A DNA stretch of 64,000 bases, taken from NCBI GenBank assembly GCA_011009095.1, contig VTPC01000880.1:139000-202999 (forward strand), written 5' to 3'. Of this stretch, positions 36,328-47,589 are shown one piece after another. The DNA is from Ignelater luminosus (lineage: Eukaryota; Arthropoda; Insecta; Coleoptera; Elateridae). The notes under the pieces are model-generated. The model saw only the letters and a program-made list of their open reading frames with translations. It was not told the origin of the DNA and ran no database searches. A program made the translations under genes and the position numbers. Position 1 is the first letter of the stretch; every line of letters starts with the position of its first letter.

Positions 36328-38080
36328 TACTATCCTTATTGGAACGTACTTGAACATGCACTATTACAACTATAAATACTGAAAATCAAGGTCGGTTTTC
36401 GATCAATTTCTTGTTCTATTATTATAATAAAACTTTTCAGCATTGAACTTGGTCGTCAATTTATTAGGACGACTTAAAATAAATTTAATTGAGAGTTGTT
36501 TCTATGTAAAAGTAAATCGATTGATCCTTTGCATTATTTAACAATAAAAAAAAATCTTTCTATCCCTCCTTGAAGCTTAATACTTTCGTTTTGGTTAAAT
36601 ATTAATTTCTATGATCTCTGTTGTGTAGATAGATGTTTTATAATAGTTGTGACCTTTTTCTTTATTTCTTTAAAAGCGTCATGACACAAAATCTGATGAA
36701 CTTTAAAGAGTGTTGCAATATAAATACCACACTAATAAATAAGTACATAGTTTGAGCGTAATCGCGATGGTATTTTTTGACTTTTGATTTCATTTTATTT
36801 ACTATTCATATCTCTGTAACATTATTAAAGAAACCTGTTAATAACGTTCATAAAAAAAGTAATTTAGCTGTAATTAAGAAGAAAACAATAAATTCTGTAA
36901 ACAACTTTTATTTTTATGGTTGCGACTATAGCATAGAGTACATTCGCCATGGCTTGCTTATACGATACGGATTTTCTTTTTGTGTTAATTAACGTTTCAT
37001 TTGCCTTGTAATTAACATTGAACTGCACACTTAACGCTTATTTGAAAATTTCTTCAAAACAATTGAACTTCCTCTCATTTTTTATAGTATTCTAAAGATT
37101 GTTTCAGGTAATATTAAACTTTCTGTTTGTTTTAATTAATTTTATAAAAGAACTCTTATTATAGAAAACTGTAACCATACCTTTTTTGTTTTTTGTCTCG
37201 CCGAAATTAAGCAGCAAAGGAAAGTTTTGTTCAATTAAACAAATGAAAACGCCCATAAAAGTAATAAATCTCAATAGAACAGATTCACCAGAAGAGTTTC
37301 TATTTTTTGCTTAAATTTAAAAGTTCATTTAATTAATTCAAGCCTTATTAAGGTGTCACACCATCTTCTATTTTCTCATTTTATTGGCGAAATCATCAAG
37401 GAGCCATTTCTGTTTGGTTTTCCTAGTAAAGGACTTTCTAGTCCGACAACAAACTGGGTGTACTAGTAGAAAGGAGGCACAACACATGCGAATGAGTCAG
37501 ACTTTATCCATTATATATATGTTTTTACCCATTTTTTACGACCTGCAACTTTGATACAAGTACAGGTCAACACCCCGATTTGTTATTTTTATTTTTATGC
37601 AAAATTCTTATTACAATTTTTTTTTATCTCTATTATGGCAGAAACGTGGAACGGTTTTGGTCGTTCACGGTAGGATTAGCACGGCAGATTCGTTAAATAA
37701 AAAATAAATGAATGAATCACGTTTTATAAAAAGTTTTATTCCCAAGGTAATTCCCTTACCACAACAATAATACTGTAAATTACGCCTTTTTAATTATTTT
37801 CGCATTTATTATATAATCAGAATCACGTTTACTTAAAATCTAAAGTGTCTTCATCATTCTAAAACGCAAATCTCCACGATAACGCGCAAAATTCAAGCTA
37901 TCGTTCATTCTTTTTATCTTTTCTTATACAGATACTAATCTGTTGTTTTGCAAAAAAATGATTACGAAAAAAAGGATCATTTTTGCAAACAAATCAAGTA
38001 TTTACGTCTGATCTCATCTAAACAGCTAATTCTAGAAATTTATTTCATCATTCGTTATCAATATGGTATACAATGAATGA
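35430..38080. other. ZIP intron, AT-rich, microsatellites only
   Basis: No gene was recognised. It contains an AAT/ATT-rich stretch at 35880-35935 and a long (TTA)n at 36286-36327. Confidence 0.4.
36286..36327. repeat. (TTA)n microsatellite
   Basis: About 14 TTA units. Confidence 0.95.
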
Positions 38081-38321
38081 AGATATCTAACGAAATCTAA
38101 TTTAGATTATAGTAATATCCGAACTATCATAAATCTTTCAGAACATTGCATCATGTGGAGATTTAGATATTGCAACACATTCTTTATCCGTTGGACTTGA
38201 TTGTCTAGATATATTTGTTTCTTATCTGCATACACTGGAGCTCGTTCGAAATCCAATCTCGAGTACATCACACACAGTACCATCAATGTTCTTGAACTTC
38301 ATCCCATTTGGAGATATAGAC

Positions 38322-38557
38322 CAGGGGTCCCCAACCTTTCTGTATCTAAGAGCGCATTCTAGAATATCGGTCGAACGGCGGGCACCATTTTTATTTTCAA
38401 TGTAAATTTATAGTTGGACATAGTTAATAATATACATAATATACAAAACATTTTATTGAAAATTTAATGTTTTTTATCGTGGTTGTACAGTGGCGGGCAC
38501 ATGTAAAACGGTTGCCAGGCAACATTGTGCCCGCGGGCATAGGATTGGGGACCCCTG
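38322..38557. mobile_element. hAT-type MITE with 8-bp target duplication
   Basis: 236 bp bounded by CAGGGGTCCCCAACC and a near-perfect inverse (ATTGGGGACCCCTG). Flanks are an exact 8-bp duplication ATATAGAC at 38314-38321 and 38558-38565. No coding capacity. It interrupts one unit of the tandem array, so it inserted after the array formed. Confidence 0.9.
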
Positions 38558-38939
38558 ATATAGACCTTATATAACAGTATCCATTTCTCGTTTACATACA
38601 TTTAAAGTCAGTTGAAATCCAATTCAGAGCGATCCATAGAGAGTATCGTAAACAACCTGAAAATTCTTACCATTTGGGGATCTAGATCTTGCAACAGAGC
38701 CTTGCAGTTTGATTCTGGCTGCCTAACTGTATCCATTTCTCATTTGCATACATTTAAAGTCGGTTGAAATCCAATTTGGAGTACCCTACACACACCATCA
38801 TGAACTTTCTTGAATTTCCCCTCATTTTCACATTCAAATTTTGCAATTAAGTCTCGGACCGTCGGGCCTAGTTGTGTAAGCGTTTTAATTTCTTGTCCGC
38901 ATACATCGAAACTCGTTCGAAGTCAAATTTGAAGCAGCC

Positions 38940-38961
38940 CACACACACACACACACACACC
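38940..38961. repeat. (CA)n expansion inside an array unit
   Basis: About ten CA units replace the short CACACACA found at this place in other units of the array. Confidence 0.85.
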
Positions 38962-39222
38962 ATCATAAATGTTCTAGAACATTCTCCTTTTTCCACATCT
39001 ATATCTTACAGTCAAGCCTTGCTCCGTCGGGCCTAGTTGCCTAAGTGGTTTAATTTCTTGTCTGTATACATTAGAACTTGTTCGAAATCCAATTTGGAGC
39101 ACCTTACACACAATATCCTGAATGTTCTTGAACTTCCTTTCATTTTCACATTAGCTCTTGCATCATGCCTTGATCCGTCGGGCCTAGTTGCCTAAGTGGT
39201 TTAATTTCTTGTCTGTATACAT

Positions 39223-39232
39223 NNNNNNNNNN
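39223..39232. other. Assembly gap of 10 N
   Basis: Ten N bases. The text before the gap repeats the preceding unit exactly over 47 bases, so the gap joins near-identical array units and the true copy number here is unknown. Confidence 0.98.
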
Positions 39233-40419
39233 CGGAACTTGTTTTAAATCCAATTTGGAGCAGACCACACACAATATCATGAACGTTCTTGAACTTCCTC
39301 CCACTTCCACATCTAGATCTTGCAATTATGCCTTGCTCCTTCGGGCCTAGCTGTCTAAGCGTTTTAATTTCTTGTCTGCATACATCTGAACTCGTTCAAA
39401 ATTCAATTTGGAGCATCCCACACACCATCATGAATGTTCTTGAAGTTCCTCCCTTTTCCACATCTAGATCTTTCAGTCAAACCTTGCTCCGTTCGGCCTA
39501 ATTGTCCAAGTATTTTTATTTCCTGTCTGTTTTCATCGGAACTCGTTGGAAATCCAATTTGGAGAGGCTCACGAACCCCATCATAAATGTTCTCTAATTT
39601 CTTCCCATTTCCACATCTAGACCTTGCAATCATGCCTTGATCCTTCGGGTCTAGTTGTCTAAGCGTTTTAATTTCTTGTCCGCATACATCTGAACTCGTT
39701 CGAAGTCCAATTTGGAGCAGCCCACACACACCATCATGCATGTTCTCGAACTTCCTCCCATTTCCACATCTAGATTTTGCGGTCAAGCTTTGCTCCGTCG
39801 GGCCTAGTTGCCTAAGTGGTTTAATTTCTTGTTTGTATACATGGCAACTTGTTTTAAATCCAATTTGGAGCAGCCCACGCACAATATCACAAATGTTCTT
39901 GAACTTCCTCGCATTTTCACATCTAGATGTTGCAATCAAGCCTTGAATACATCAAAACTCATCTCAAATTATATATAGAACACCCCACACACAGTATCAT
40001 GAATCTTACCATTTGGAGATCACCGTTGGGCTCAGTTGCCTGACTGTACTAATTCTTTATCTGCACGCATTAGTAATTGTTGTGAATCCAATTTCGCGTA
40101 ATCCACACACAGTGTCATAAATGTTTTCGGAATTCTTATCGTTTGGAGATCAAGAACTTGCAACGCAATCTTCCAACTTTGGGCTCAGTTGCCTGACGGT
40201 ATTAATTCCTTATCTGCACGCATTAAGAAGCGTTGGAAATCCAATTTCGAGTAATCCACACATAGTAACGTGAATGTTCTTGAACTTCTCCCCCATTTGC
40301 AAACTTAGAGCAACCAATGGGGAGTATTGTAATATTTCTTGAGATGCTTACAATTTGGAGATTTAGATTTTGTAACTGATCCTGTTACCATGATACTTGA
40401 GCGTCTCATTATTTTAATT

Positions 40420-43320
40420 GTTTTAAGACGTGATTGATTTATAGTTTAAAAACTTAAAAGTGTGATATAGGAAAAGAGTGTTCACTTTAGGAAGATTTTG
40501 AAACGAATATTTCTGCGTAAACATCATAAATAACTAATGAAAGAAACAACAAGTTTACAAGAAAGAATTTATTATCATAAATCAGTTTTTCTTTTACGTC
40601 TGTGTTCTAAACGTATGTCCAGTATTATCTAATAATAATAAGAATGGCATTTAATGGAAGCCTTTTATTTATTTGTTTGTTTTTTAATTATGCACTATTA
40701 AGAAGCAGATACGTAGAAATGAGTACACGATGCTTGGATGCTAAACGAAACAAAAGTTTAAAAACATGAGTCCTATCTAGAAATCCAACTTTCGTTTGTT
40801 AAAAATAAAATGAAAGGTGTTTGACAAATATTGTGACTGGCAATTGTCCAATAAAAATCGATAGCTACCAAACTGTTTGGGAATTGAAATTATTTATAAA
40901 TTAGGGAAATAAGAATTTTAACGAGTACTTGATCTATTTGAACCTGGAAGTGCGATATAATTAACAATTAATGTCATAGTAACTAATTTTGAAATGTTTC
41001 AAATTAAAACAGTTGAATCAGAAGTACGTGAATCTCCAAAAACGTACATGGAATTTCTTTCTTGCATTTCTTCGCGCTGATACATTTTTGCCAAGATCTG
41101 TCATATATGTTTTGCAATTTGTACAGTTATTTTTGCGTTCTAGATCCGGTGTATTTTTGGCTATATGAAAAGAAGCGCGCACGCACGTACACACACGCGC
41201 GCACACACACTATCATCATCCTCATTTTTATTACACATAAATCTGCAAGTAAAATATAGCAGCAGTTGCAGAAAATACTATACGAACGACCGACCATTTG
41301 ATAATATCCCCCAGCTTTTATATACACCTTTGTGTGTGGTTGCTTGCCATAGTAATCGAATGGGAATATCACAAATCGCACACACCGGATCAGTCTTCAC
41401 CGTATAGTCTTAAGAACAAGTTGCTCGTTTGTTGTTTTTATGAAAACGTTCACTTTTCACTGGCGCACCAGCAAACTAATGAACACAGTGTTAGTGAAGT
41501 GATTAACTAATTAATTAATTTCTTAAATTAAAGTGGTCCCATTTCTATGTTAATTTACCAGTGAGGCATTTGTTTTAACTGTTCGTGGTCAAATTTTTCG
41601 AAAAAAAATTGCGATAGCATCGTAGCCTTTCTAAAAATTGTAAGTGAAAGTTACGAAACGATTTTAGGATAATAATTATAATTTCGTCTCGAATTGTTAG
41701 TTCCTTGTTATGTTGGTGTGTTATTATTCGTAGTTATTAAACAACAGGATTTTTTACATAATATATTATGCAGTGGAACGTTTGCTGCAAAATTGTTAGA
41801 AATTCTTTAAAATTTATTTTTTCAACTCTGATGAAGAGAAGAAAATTATTCTGCTTTTTTTGATTAGAAATGTTTTATTACACAATCTTTAAGATTATAA
41901 TTAGTCGATTCAGAAGTGAATTATTATATACCCATTTAGCACATAATACGAGGGTCGTTCTAAATTTATTGGAAATAATTGTATTTAATGAAACTTCTCG
42001 TCAATAAGAGGGAGTGCCCTTACCTTTTGTCATTAATAATTATAAAAATGAAATATATTTAATTCATATATAATATTCCCATTCACTTTTTATTGTGGCC
42101 ATGATCGTGCGTGATTCATTATTAAATAATTTGAAATGTATGATCTCGTGGGAACCTTAGTATACGTTGGATACAATCCAAATGGTATAGTTCTAGCTGT
42201 CATTTCCATTAAAATGACATTCTAATGTGGGGCTCGTTGTAATATAATTTTTTATTTTATTTTAGAAAAATTTCAAGTAGTAATAGTTGGAATTTACATT
42301 AATAATTGCTGCTAATAACAATTTTAAAACTTTCAACTCTTAAATTTGTTTTTAATAAAAACTTTTTATGAAATAACCATGGATTACAGATGATTTCTGT
42401 TGCCAACACGATTATTCATTACTTTTAAAGGCTTTTCACTAGTGTAGAATTGACATTTACACGCAATCTTAACGAGTTATTCACCACTATTAGAGATTTT
42501 TCACCAGTACTAAATTTATAAATGTTATAGTGGTTCACAACCTTTTTCCCGCAATGGGTTGTTAACTTAAAGACTAACCTCATTTTTGCAAGTTCGATCA
42601 TTGAAGTTCCCTTTTCGTTTAATTCAATTATTTATTAACTGCCAACTTATAATTAATTCGGTTTACTAGATCAATTTTGCAATAGTTTAGAAAATAAACA
42701 AACAAAACTATCCTGCATTTCAAGTGTTTGTAGTCAACTTGATTTATTGCACTTTTTGTTTACTTTATTCTTCATTTTATAAAAGAGTCGTAGTGTAAAG
42801 GGAAAATTTTAAATTACGATAATTAGACTTGACCCTAATTTTCTAGTCGAACTAAACAAAGAATTACACCGTAAAGTTAATAAAAACAAAATCTAAACAT
42901 ATACAATAATTAAAACATACGCTACGGTTATTAAAAAAGATGATTAACAAAATAAAACCCGGCAACAAAAAAAAATAAATTGTTGTTTTATCGTTTAATA
43001 ATCCCGTCAATATCAACACGGCATCTAACAGGTAAAAACCAATCGGTATAAATTAAAATCACGTCGGCTTTACGACTTAATTCAATTGTTCTTGGAGAAA
43101 CCTTTCCGTAATAATGCAAGCATGTACACAAAAGTGGAAATAATGATTGTTTGACAGTTTCTAAAAATGGCAAGAAAATTCAATCAAGGAGAAAAGAGAA
43201 GAAAAAAATCCTTTGTGTTTTGTTAAACTAGAAATTTCTTTTGTTACCTTTTAGTATGGACTAATTAAAGTGATTAAACCTGCGCGTAATCTGGTTTTAA
43301 TAATCTGTGATTCAGACAGG
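40420..43320. other. ZIP intron with candidate ZIP-B promoter zone
   Basis: No coding exon was recognised. The only structured part is 41174-41640: an alternating purine-pyrimidine tract, a TATA-like box and a donor-like site. Confidence 0.4.
41174..41640 (+). promoter_or_regulatory. Candidate ZIP-B promoter with GC/CA tract and TATA box
   Basis: Positions 41175-41210 alternate purine and pyrimidine throughout (CG, CA and TA steps), a Z-DNA-prone tract. It holds two GCGCGCA words (41175-41181 and 41197-41203), which read TGCGCGC on the other strand and fit the metal response element core TGCRCNC. A TTTATATA box lies at 41317-41324, and a donor-like ATT|GTAAGTG at 41639/41640. ZIP-B starts downstream and has an acceptor (TTTTTATAG) ending at 46258. 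Speculative. Confidence 0.25.
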
Positions 43321-43349
43321 TTATTGTGGGAAAGAATTGAGTTCATTTG

Positions 43350-45600
43350 TTCGATTGCATGGTAAACAATAAACTTCATTCATAATTTAAAAAAAATCGA
43401 TAAAAACGAGTGGGGAATTTTTCTCAAACGATAACAATCGTTTTCTCGGTTTACTCGGTTCACCCTTTCTGTGTTTCATTGATGCTTAGGTGTTCTCTAC
43501 TACTTGTTGCCATTCCATTGTCTATTGCAAGAAAAAATAATAGTTCAGTTTCTCATTCCACCTGCGCAGCTTCGAGGATTTAAAACAAAACCATATATAA
43601 CCATAACCTCAAAACCTCAACCTTGTTAACGTAAGACATTTGGCAATTTTATCCCTTTGAGGAAATCGCCCCGTTTCTGTTTTATAAAATCTTTAAGTCT
43701 CGCTTTAAAACGTTCCCTTTCCATGCAGTTTAATTTTCTTAAAAGGTTTTTCTCTGCTAATAGTCTTCAAACGGTCAATTCTCATTGTGATTTCACAATT
43801 TTGAAGTTTGCATAACCTACAATAACAGCAAAATAAATAAAAGAAAGTCTATCCATCCTTGTCTTACGCATTATCCTCTGTGTTTCCATCCTTGTTCCAC
43901 TTCAAGGATTTTAAATTTAAATTTTAGGAAATTTAATGGTGGGCGTTAATTTTAATAACATATTAATGTATTGGATGATAAACGCGAAACTTTGAAGTTT
44001 TGCGGATGAGCACCAAACGACTTTCAGACGGTCTTATTCAAACACTTTTTTCTCAACACATTTTTAGACGAAACGGTCTCCAATTAAAAATGGCAGGTTC
44101 TCTTACGGAACACCCTGTACATTCGTCTCTAACATTTTTAGATTCTATCCGTCAAGATATACCACTCAGTATTAGTCGCTGATAAACAATCGAGCAGTGG
44201 CTCACCATAGATTTATTAGTAACCATTGGATACTAAGCGTCACCGTCGCTAGGGTTGTGGCAGGTTACCACGGCCGACATACCTAAAAATGGTGAGGAAT
44301 CGGTCGAACGGTTCTCGAACTTTAAAAGCCGTTCAGTTTTTTTCGGACTTTGGCCCTCTCGTTTTCAGTTGTTTACTGGGCGAAAGATTTTTTGTCGCTA
44401 GTCTCCGGAAAGGAATAAGAAGAGTTTTATTATTGCAACTAAATTGAACTTAGGGGAGTGTAAGTGGTTTCACCATGACGGCCGAGTTTTCTAGTCGGGC
44501 CTTTACGTGGCCCAGTTTAAAAATTCTCGGCCTTTCGGGCTTTCCGGGTCTATTGAACCATTCGGATCTCTCGGGACTGCCGGACCATTTGGACTGTCTT
44601 TTTGGACTTCTCGGCCGTTCGGGTCTATCAGGCCGTTTGGAGCTCTCGGGACTGTCGGAGCTTTCGGGCCTGTGGGGCCATACGGACCAGTCTGGCCGTT
44701 AGGACCAATCAAGAAGTTTGTTCTCAGTCGACCCGGGCCTCAGTTTAAAAATTTATCGGGCCGTTCGGTTTTGCCGGGCCTGAAAATATCTACCCGTACA
44801 GGTCTCTAACACACCGTGCGTTGCTTGGTATAGCTCGCACCACATGTTCAATTTAAATTGATAAAACCTAGTCAACGTCAGATTTTTTATTTTTTTTTTG
44901 TCGGGAGAAGCCGTTCTGTTTCGGTTTCCAACTTTTTGGGTGTCAGAATGACGTTTGTTTTTAAATTGGAACGAGAAATTTATTTTCTAAAAGGTTTTTC
45001 TCCACAACAGTCACGCTGATTTGTTTTTCTCTCAAAGGTTAATCCCTGCTTAGATTTTACAATATTGACGTTTGCATAACCTATAATTCACGAAATGGTT
45101 TGAAATAAATTGCAAAAGATACTTTGTTGATACATCTTTGATTTGCAGTAGATAGGGTATCAGTGGGTTGCACCGTCTTTTGTTCGAAAAAAATCGAAAT
45201 GGCCGATTTTTCTTACGATACATCCTGTAAATAAGCCGCTTGCATTTTTAGGTTTTACACGTCAAGACGAATCGCCCGATATGCGACTCGTCATTAATTG
45301 CCAATAAAGAATCGAGTCGAGTAGACTAGATTCATTGGTAACCAATGGATATGGAACATTTGCCGATCGATTTTTTAGATTTTTTTTCTTCGGATTCGTG
45401 CTGAAGGCGTCAAAGTCTGTCTTTATATACTATTTCAGCAGGCTGCCTGTAGTTGTTTCAAAACGGTCGAACTGTTCCGGTTTTTCCCAGATTTCACGAT
45501 CAAGTTGGCCTTTTTTGGGGTACAGTGGTCTAAGCAATTCTGTAGGTACTTCTAAGTACCCTATGGAAAAAAGAAATTTTGGAAAAGATTGCGATTAGGG
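43350..45600. repeat. Higher-order repeat (about 1.1-kb unit), left block
   Basis: Matches 49340-51270 in the same orientation over long stretches: the AATAAACTTCATTCATAATT start, TTTACTCGGTTCACCCTTTC, the AGGATTTTAAATTTAAATTT block, TTTTGTCGCTAGTCTCC and the CAATTTAAATTGATAAAACC segment. Contains the GC-rich CGGGCC minisatellite at 44505-44800. Smaller sub-blocks (such as AAGTTTGCATAACCTACAAT) recur inside, so it has more than one level of repetition. Confidence 0.75.
44505..44800. repeat. GC-rich minisatellite (TCGGGCC-type words)
   Basis: About 20 diverged copies of words like TTCGGGCCTTTCGG and GGACTGTCGGACC. Frames on both strands translate to repetitive leucine-, glycine- or proline-rich text and are by-products. 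A shorter related stretch is at 50600-50740. Confidence 0.7.
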
Positions 45601-45609
45601 TCAATTACG

Positions 45610-46390
45610 ATGCTTTAATGTCGGTCAAAATTCGATTATGTGTTGAGTCATTGCGTGATGTTTAATACAAAAAAAGTTTCATCTTGATGGGACAAAAAGT
45701 TCCGGGGATGTGGTGTAAAAAAAGATGGGCGGGTTGGGAAAAAACAAGCGACATTCGAACTATATCTGCATCAATCTTGAAAGTTTTGTTTTTATTTTTG
45801 TTATTGTCAAGAACTACCAAAATGCAGCTACCATTGAATAACAAGCAAACATAACCTTAACAGAAATTAGGAATTAATCACGTCTGAGAAATATAACTTG
45901 CGCAATTTTTACAAAAATCACATTTTCCATGATTTTATTCAGTTTCGTTTATCACGTTCAAGGTTTGCTTTGATAAATAAGTGTTGACGTTTAGCCTTAA
46001 AATGCAAATTAAAAAATTTTCATTCATTTGCTATTGAGTTTCCGTGGATTATCCAACTGCGACGTAATAATAATAACGTAACGCACTTTGTGTTTAGTGT
46101 TTGTTTCAAATTTGATTTTGTTTCATCTAAAATAATACTGACCTGCACATTTGATAATAATATGCAGAAATTGTGTTTGTTTTAATTTTACATAAACAAG
46201 GAACTAACAAACGGTCCGATCATAACTAAATATAGTAACAATTGGTTTATTTTTATAGTCTGTGATGCAATAAACAACAGAAACAGCGAAAAAAAGAGAG
46301 GTGCAAAAAAACCAATCGACAGTCAAAAAGAATTAAAAAAGTAGAGAAACAACGAACTTCTCAATTAACATAACTTGTTGAAAATAAACT
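45610..46390. other. Region just upstream of ZIP-B
   Basis: AT-rich. An acceptor-like site (GGTTTATTTTTATAG) ends at 46258, so 46259-46390 may be the 5' UTR part of the ZIP-B exon. Confidence 0.35.
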
Positions 46391-47297
46391 ATGGACGCGC
46401 ACGATCACCATCACCACCACCATCATCTCCATCATCATAATCATCCGGACGATGACGGCAACGATGCCTTAGCAAAAAGCAAAGATTTAATTATAGCAAA
46501 AGTGGTTGCAATGGCCGTTCTTGGAATCGCCTCGTTCGGGATCGGAATGCTGCCAATAAAATTAACAAAATTAGTGAGCATAAAGACGGCCGATAAAGAT
46601 AAAAATTTAGTCATCTCTCTTTTATTGTGCTTCGGCGGCGGCGTGCTGCTTTTTACTACCTTTTTACACTTGCAGCCGGAGGTCAGGGAAATCCTGGCGC
46701 ATCTCGAATCAGAAGGTAAAATACCCGAGCTAGGTCACGGAATTCCCACCTCGGAGTTGGTGTTTTGTTTGGGGTTTTTCTTCGTTTACCTTATAGAGGA
46801 GCTCGTTCATCGTTTTTTGGATAAAAGGATGGATCACGAGGCGTTGCACCGATCGCTTTCGGTGAGATGCCATAAAAAAGAGAATCTGACGATACCTAGG
46901 GTGACTTTAAATAAGCTCGAAGATGGAAATATTAGTTACATCAGTAATTCCACTAAAGAGCTTTTAAATTCGCAAACAAACTTAAATTTCGTCAGCAGTA
47001 ACAGTAGTAACAGCGAAAGTAGCCATAATGGACACAGTCATATACACATGGAAGAGTCGGTAAAAAATTCATTTCGAGGACTTTTGGCTGTTTTGGCTTT
47101 AAGTTTCCACGCCGTCTTTGAAGGTTTGGCGGTCGGCCTAGAAAGCAGCGTGCAGAAAGTTTGGTATCTATTTGCGGCCATTGCAACTCATAAATTGGTG
47201 ATAGCATTCTGTGTCGGTGTCGAGCTGGTCGCATCTAAAACTAGAACAGTATTATTGTTAATTTATATCGGGACCTTTGCCGTCGTCACACCGTTAG
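46391..47297 (+). CDS. ZIP-B: SLC39/ZIP zinc transporter, coding exon 1
   Basis: Encodes the first 302 residues of a second ZIP1-3-like importer, paralogous to ZIP-A. It opens with a dense His tract (residues 3-19 contain 13 His), absent from ZIP-A and a likely extracellular metal-binding end. Membrane segments 1-5 align with ZIP-A: KVVAMAVLGIASFGIGMLPIK, LVISLLLCFGGGVLLFTTFL, ELVFCLGFFFVYLIEELVH, GLLAVLALSFHAVFEGLAVG and ATHKLVIAFCVGVELV. The segment 4 site keeps H and E in HAVFEG. The variable loop is Ser/Asn-rich and ends HNGHSHIH. A phase-1 donor (TTA G|GTTCGT) at 47298 leads to exon 2. Joined to exons 2 and 3 the protein is 388 residues. Confidence 0.93.
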
Positions 47298-47363
47298 GTT
47301 CGTATTTATAAATTATGCATGCACGCACACAGAAAAAAACAATGTCTCGTTTATCCTTAACAG
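47298..47363 (+). other. 66-bp intron of ZIP-B
   Basis: GTTCGT at the donor and TTATCCTTAACAG at the acceptor. Removing it restores PLGIGIGIALSG, matching ALGIGIGIAVSV of ZIP-A. ZIP-A has no intron here, so one paralog gained or lost it. Without splicing the frame stops at TAA 47309-47311. Confidence 0.9.
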
Positions 47364-47573
47364 GAATTGGAATAGGAATAGCTTTAAGCGGAGCCGAAAG
47401 CGCTCAAGAGGATGTCACCTCGGTTATCCTGCAGGGAATGGCTGCGGGAACACTGTTGTACGTAGTGTTTTTCGAGGTTTTAGCGAGAGAACGGAACAAT
47501 CACCACAGTGGACTCTGGCAGCTTCTCGCAATCTTAGCTGGGTTTGCCGTTATGTTCGGATTGCAATTCGTCA
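47364..47573 (+). CDS. ZIP-B: coding exon 2 (membrane segments 6-8)
   Basis: Carries the end of segment 6 (IGIGIALSGAES), segment 7 (SVILQGMAAGTLLYVVFFEVL) and segment 8 (LLAILAGFAVMFGLQFV). It ends in a phase-1 donor GTC A|GTAAGTTTC, whose first nine intron bases equal those of ZIP-A. Splicing to 60903 adds the tail TGHDHSHGGEERHDHR. If unspliced, the frame stops after SKFQ at 47585-47587 and no AATAAA is near. Confidence 0.9.
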
Positions 47574-47589
47574 GTAAGTTTCAATAATT

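Larger units (their letters stand above)
38090..40410. repeat. Tandem array, unit about 150-160 bp
   Basis: About 14 copies. Each unit has CCGTCGGGCCTAGTTGCCTA, GTTTTAATTTCTTGTCTG, CATACATCTGAACTCGTTCG, AAATCCAATTTGGAGCA, CCACACACACCATCATGAA and TTCTTGAACTTCCTCCCA, then CACATCTAGATCTTGCAATC. GGGCCTAG-type words fall at about 39026, 39177, 39337, 39492, 39642 and 39795. Outer units are more decayed than the centre. It carries a nested MITE (38322-38557) and an assembly gap (39223-39232). Confidence 0.85.

Noticed and set aside
38940..38961. CRISPR-like regular spacing in the 38-40 kb array
   Set aside because: Units are contiguous degenerate tandem copies without unique spacers, in eukaryotic DNA.
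41830..41850. CTGATGA followed by GAAAA, possible hammerhead
   Set aside because: No stem II and no GAAAC/stem I pairing.
44475..44809. Collagen-like or leucine-rich frames
   Set aside because: They come from the CGGGCC minisatellite read in several frames; no start context or splice support.
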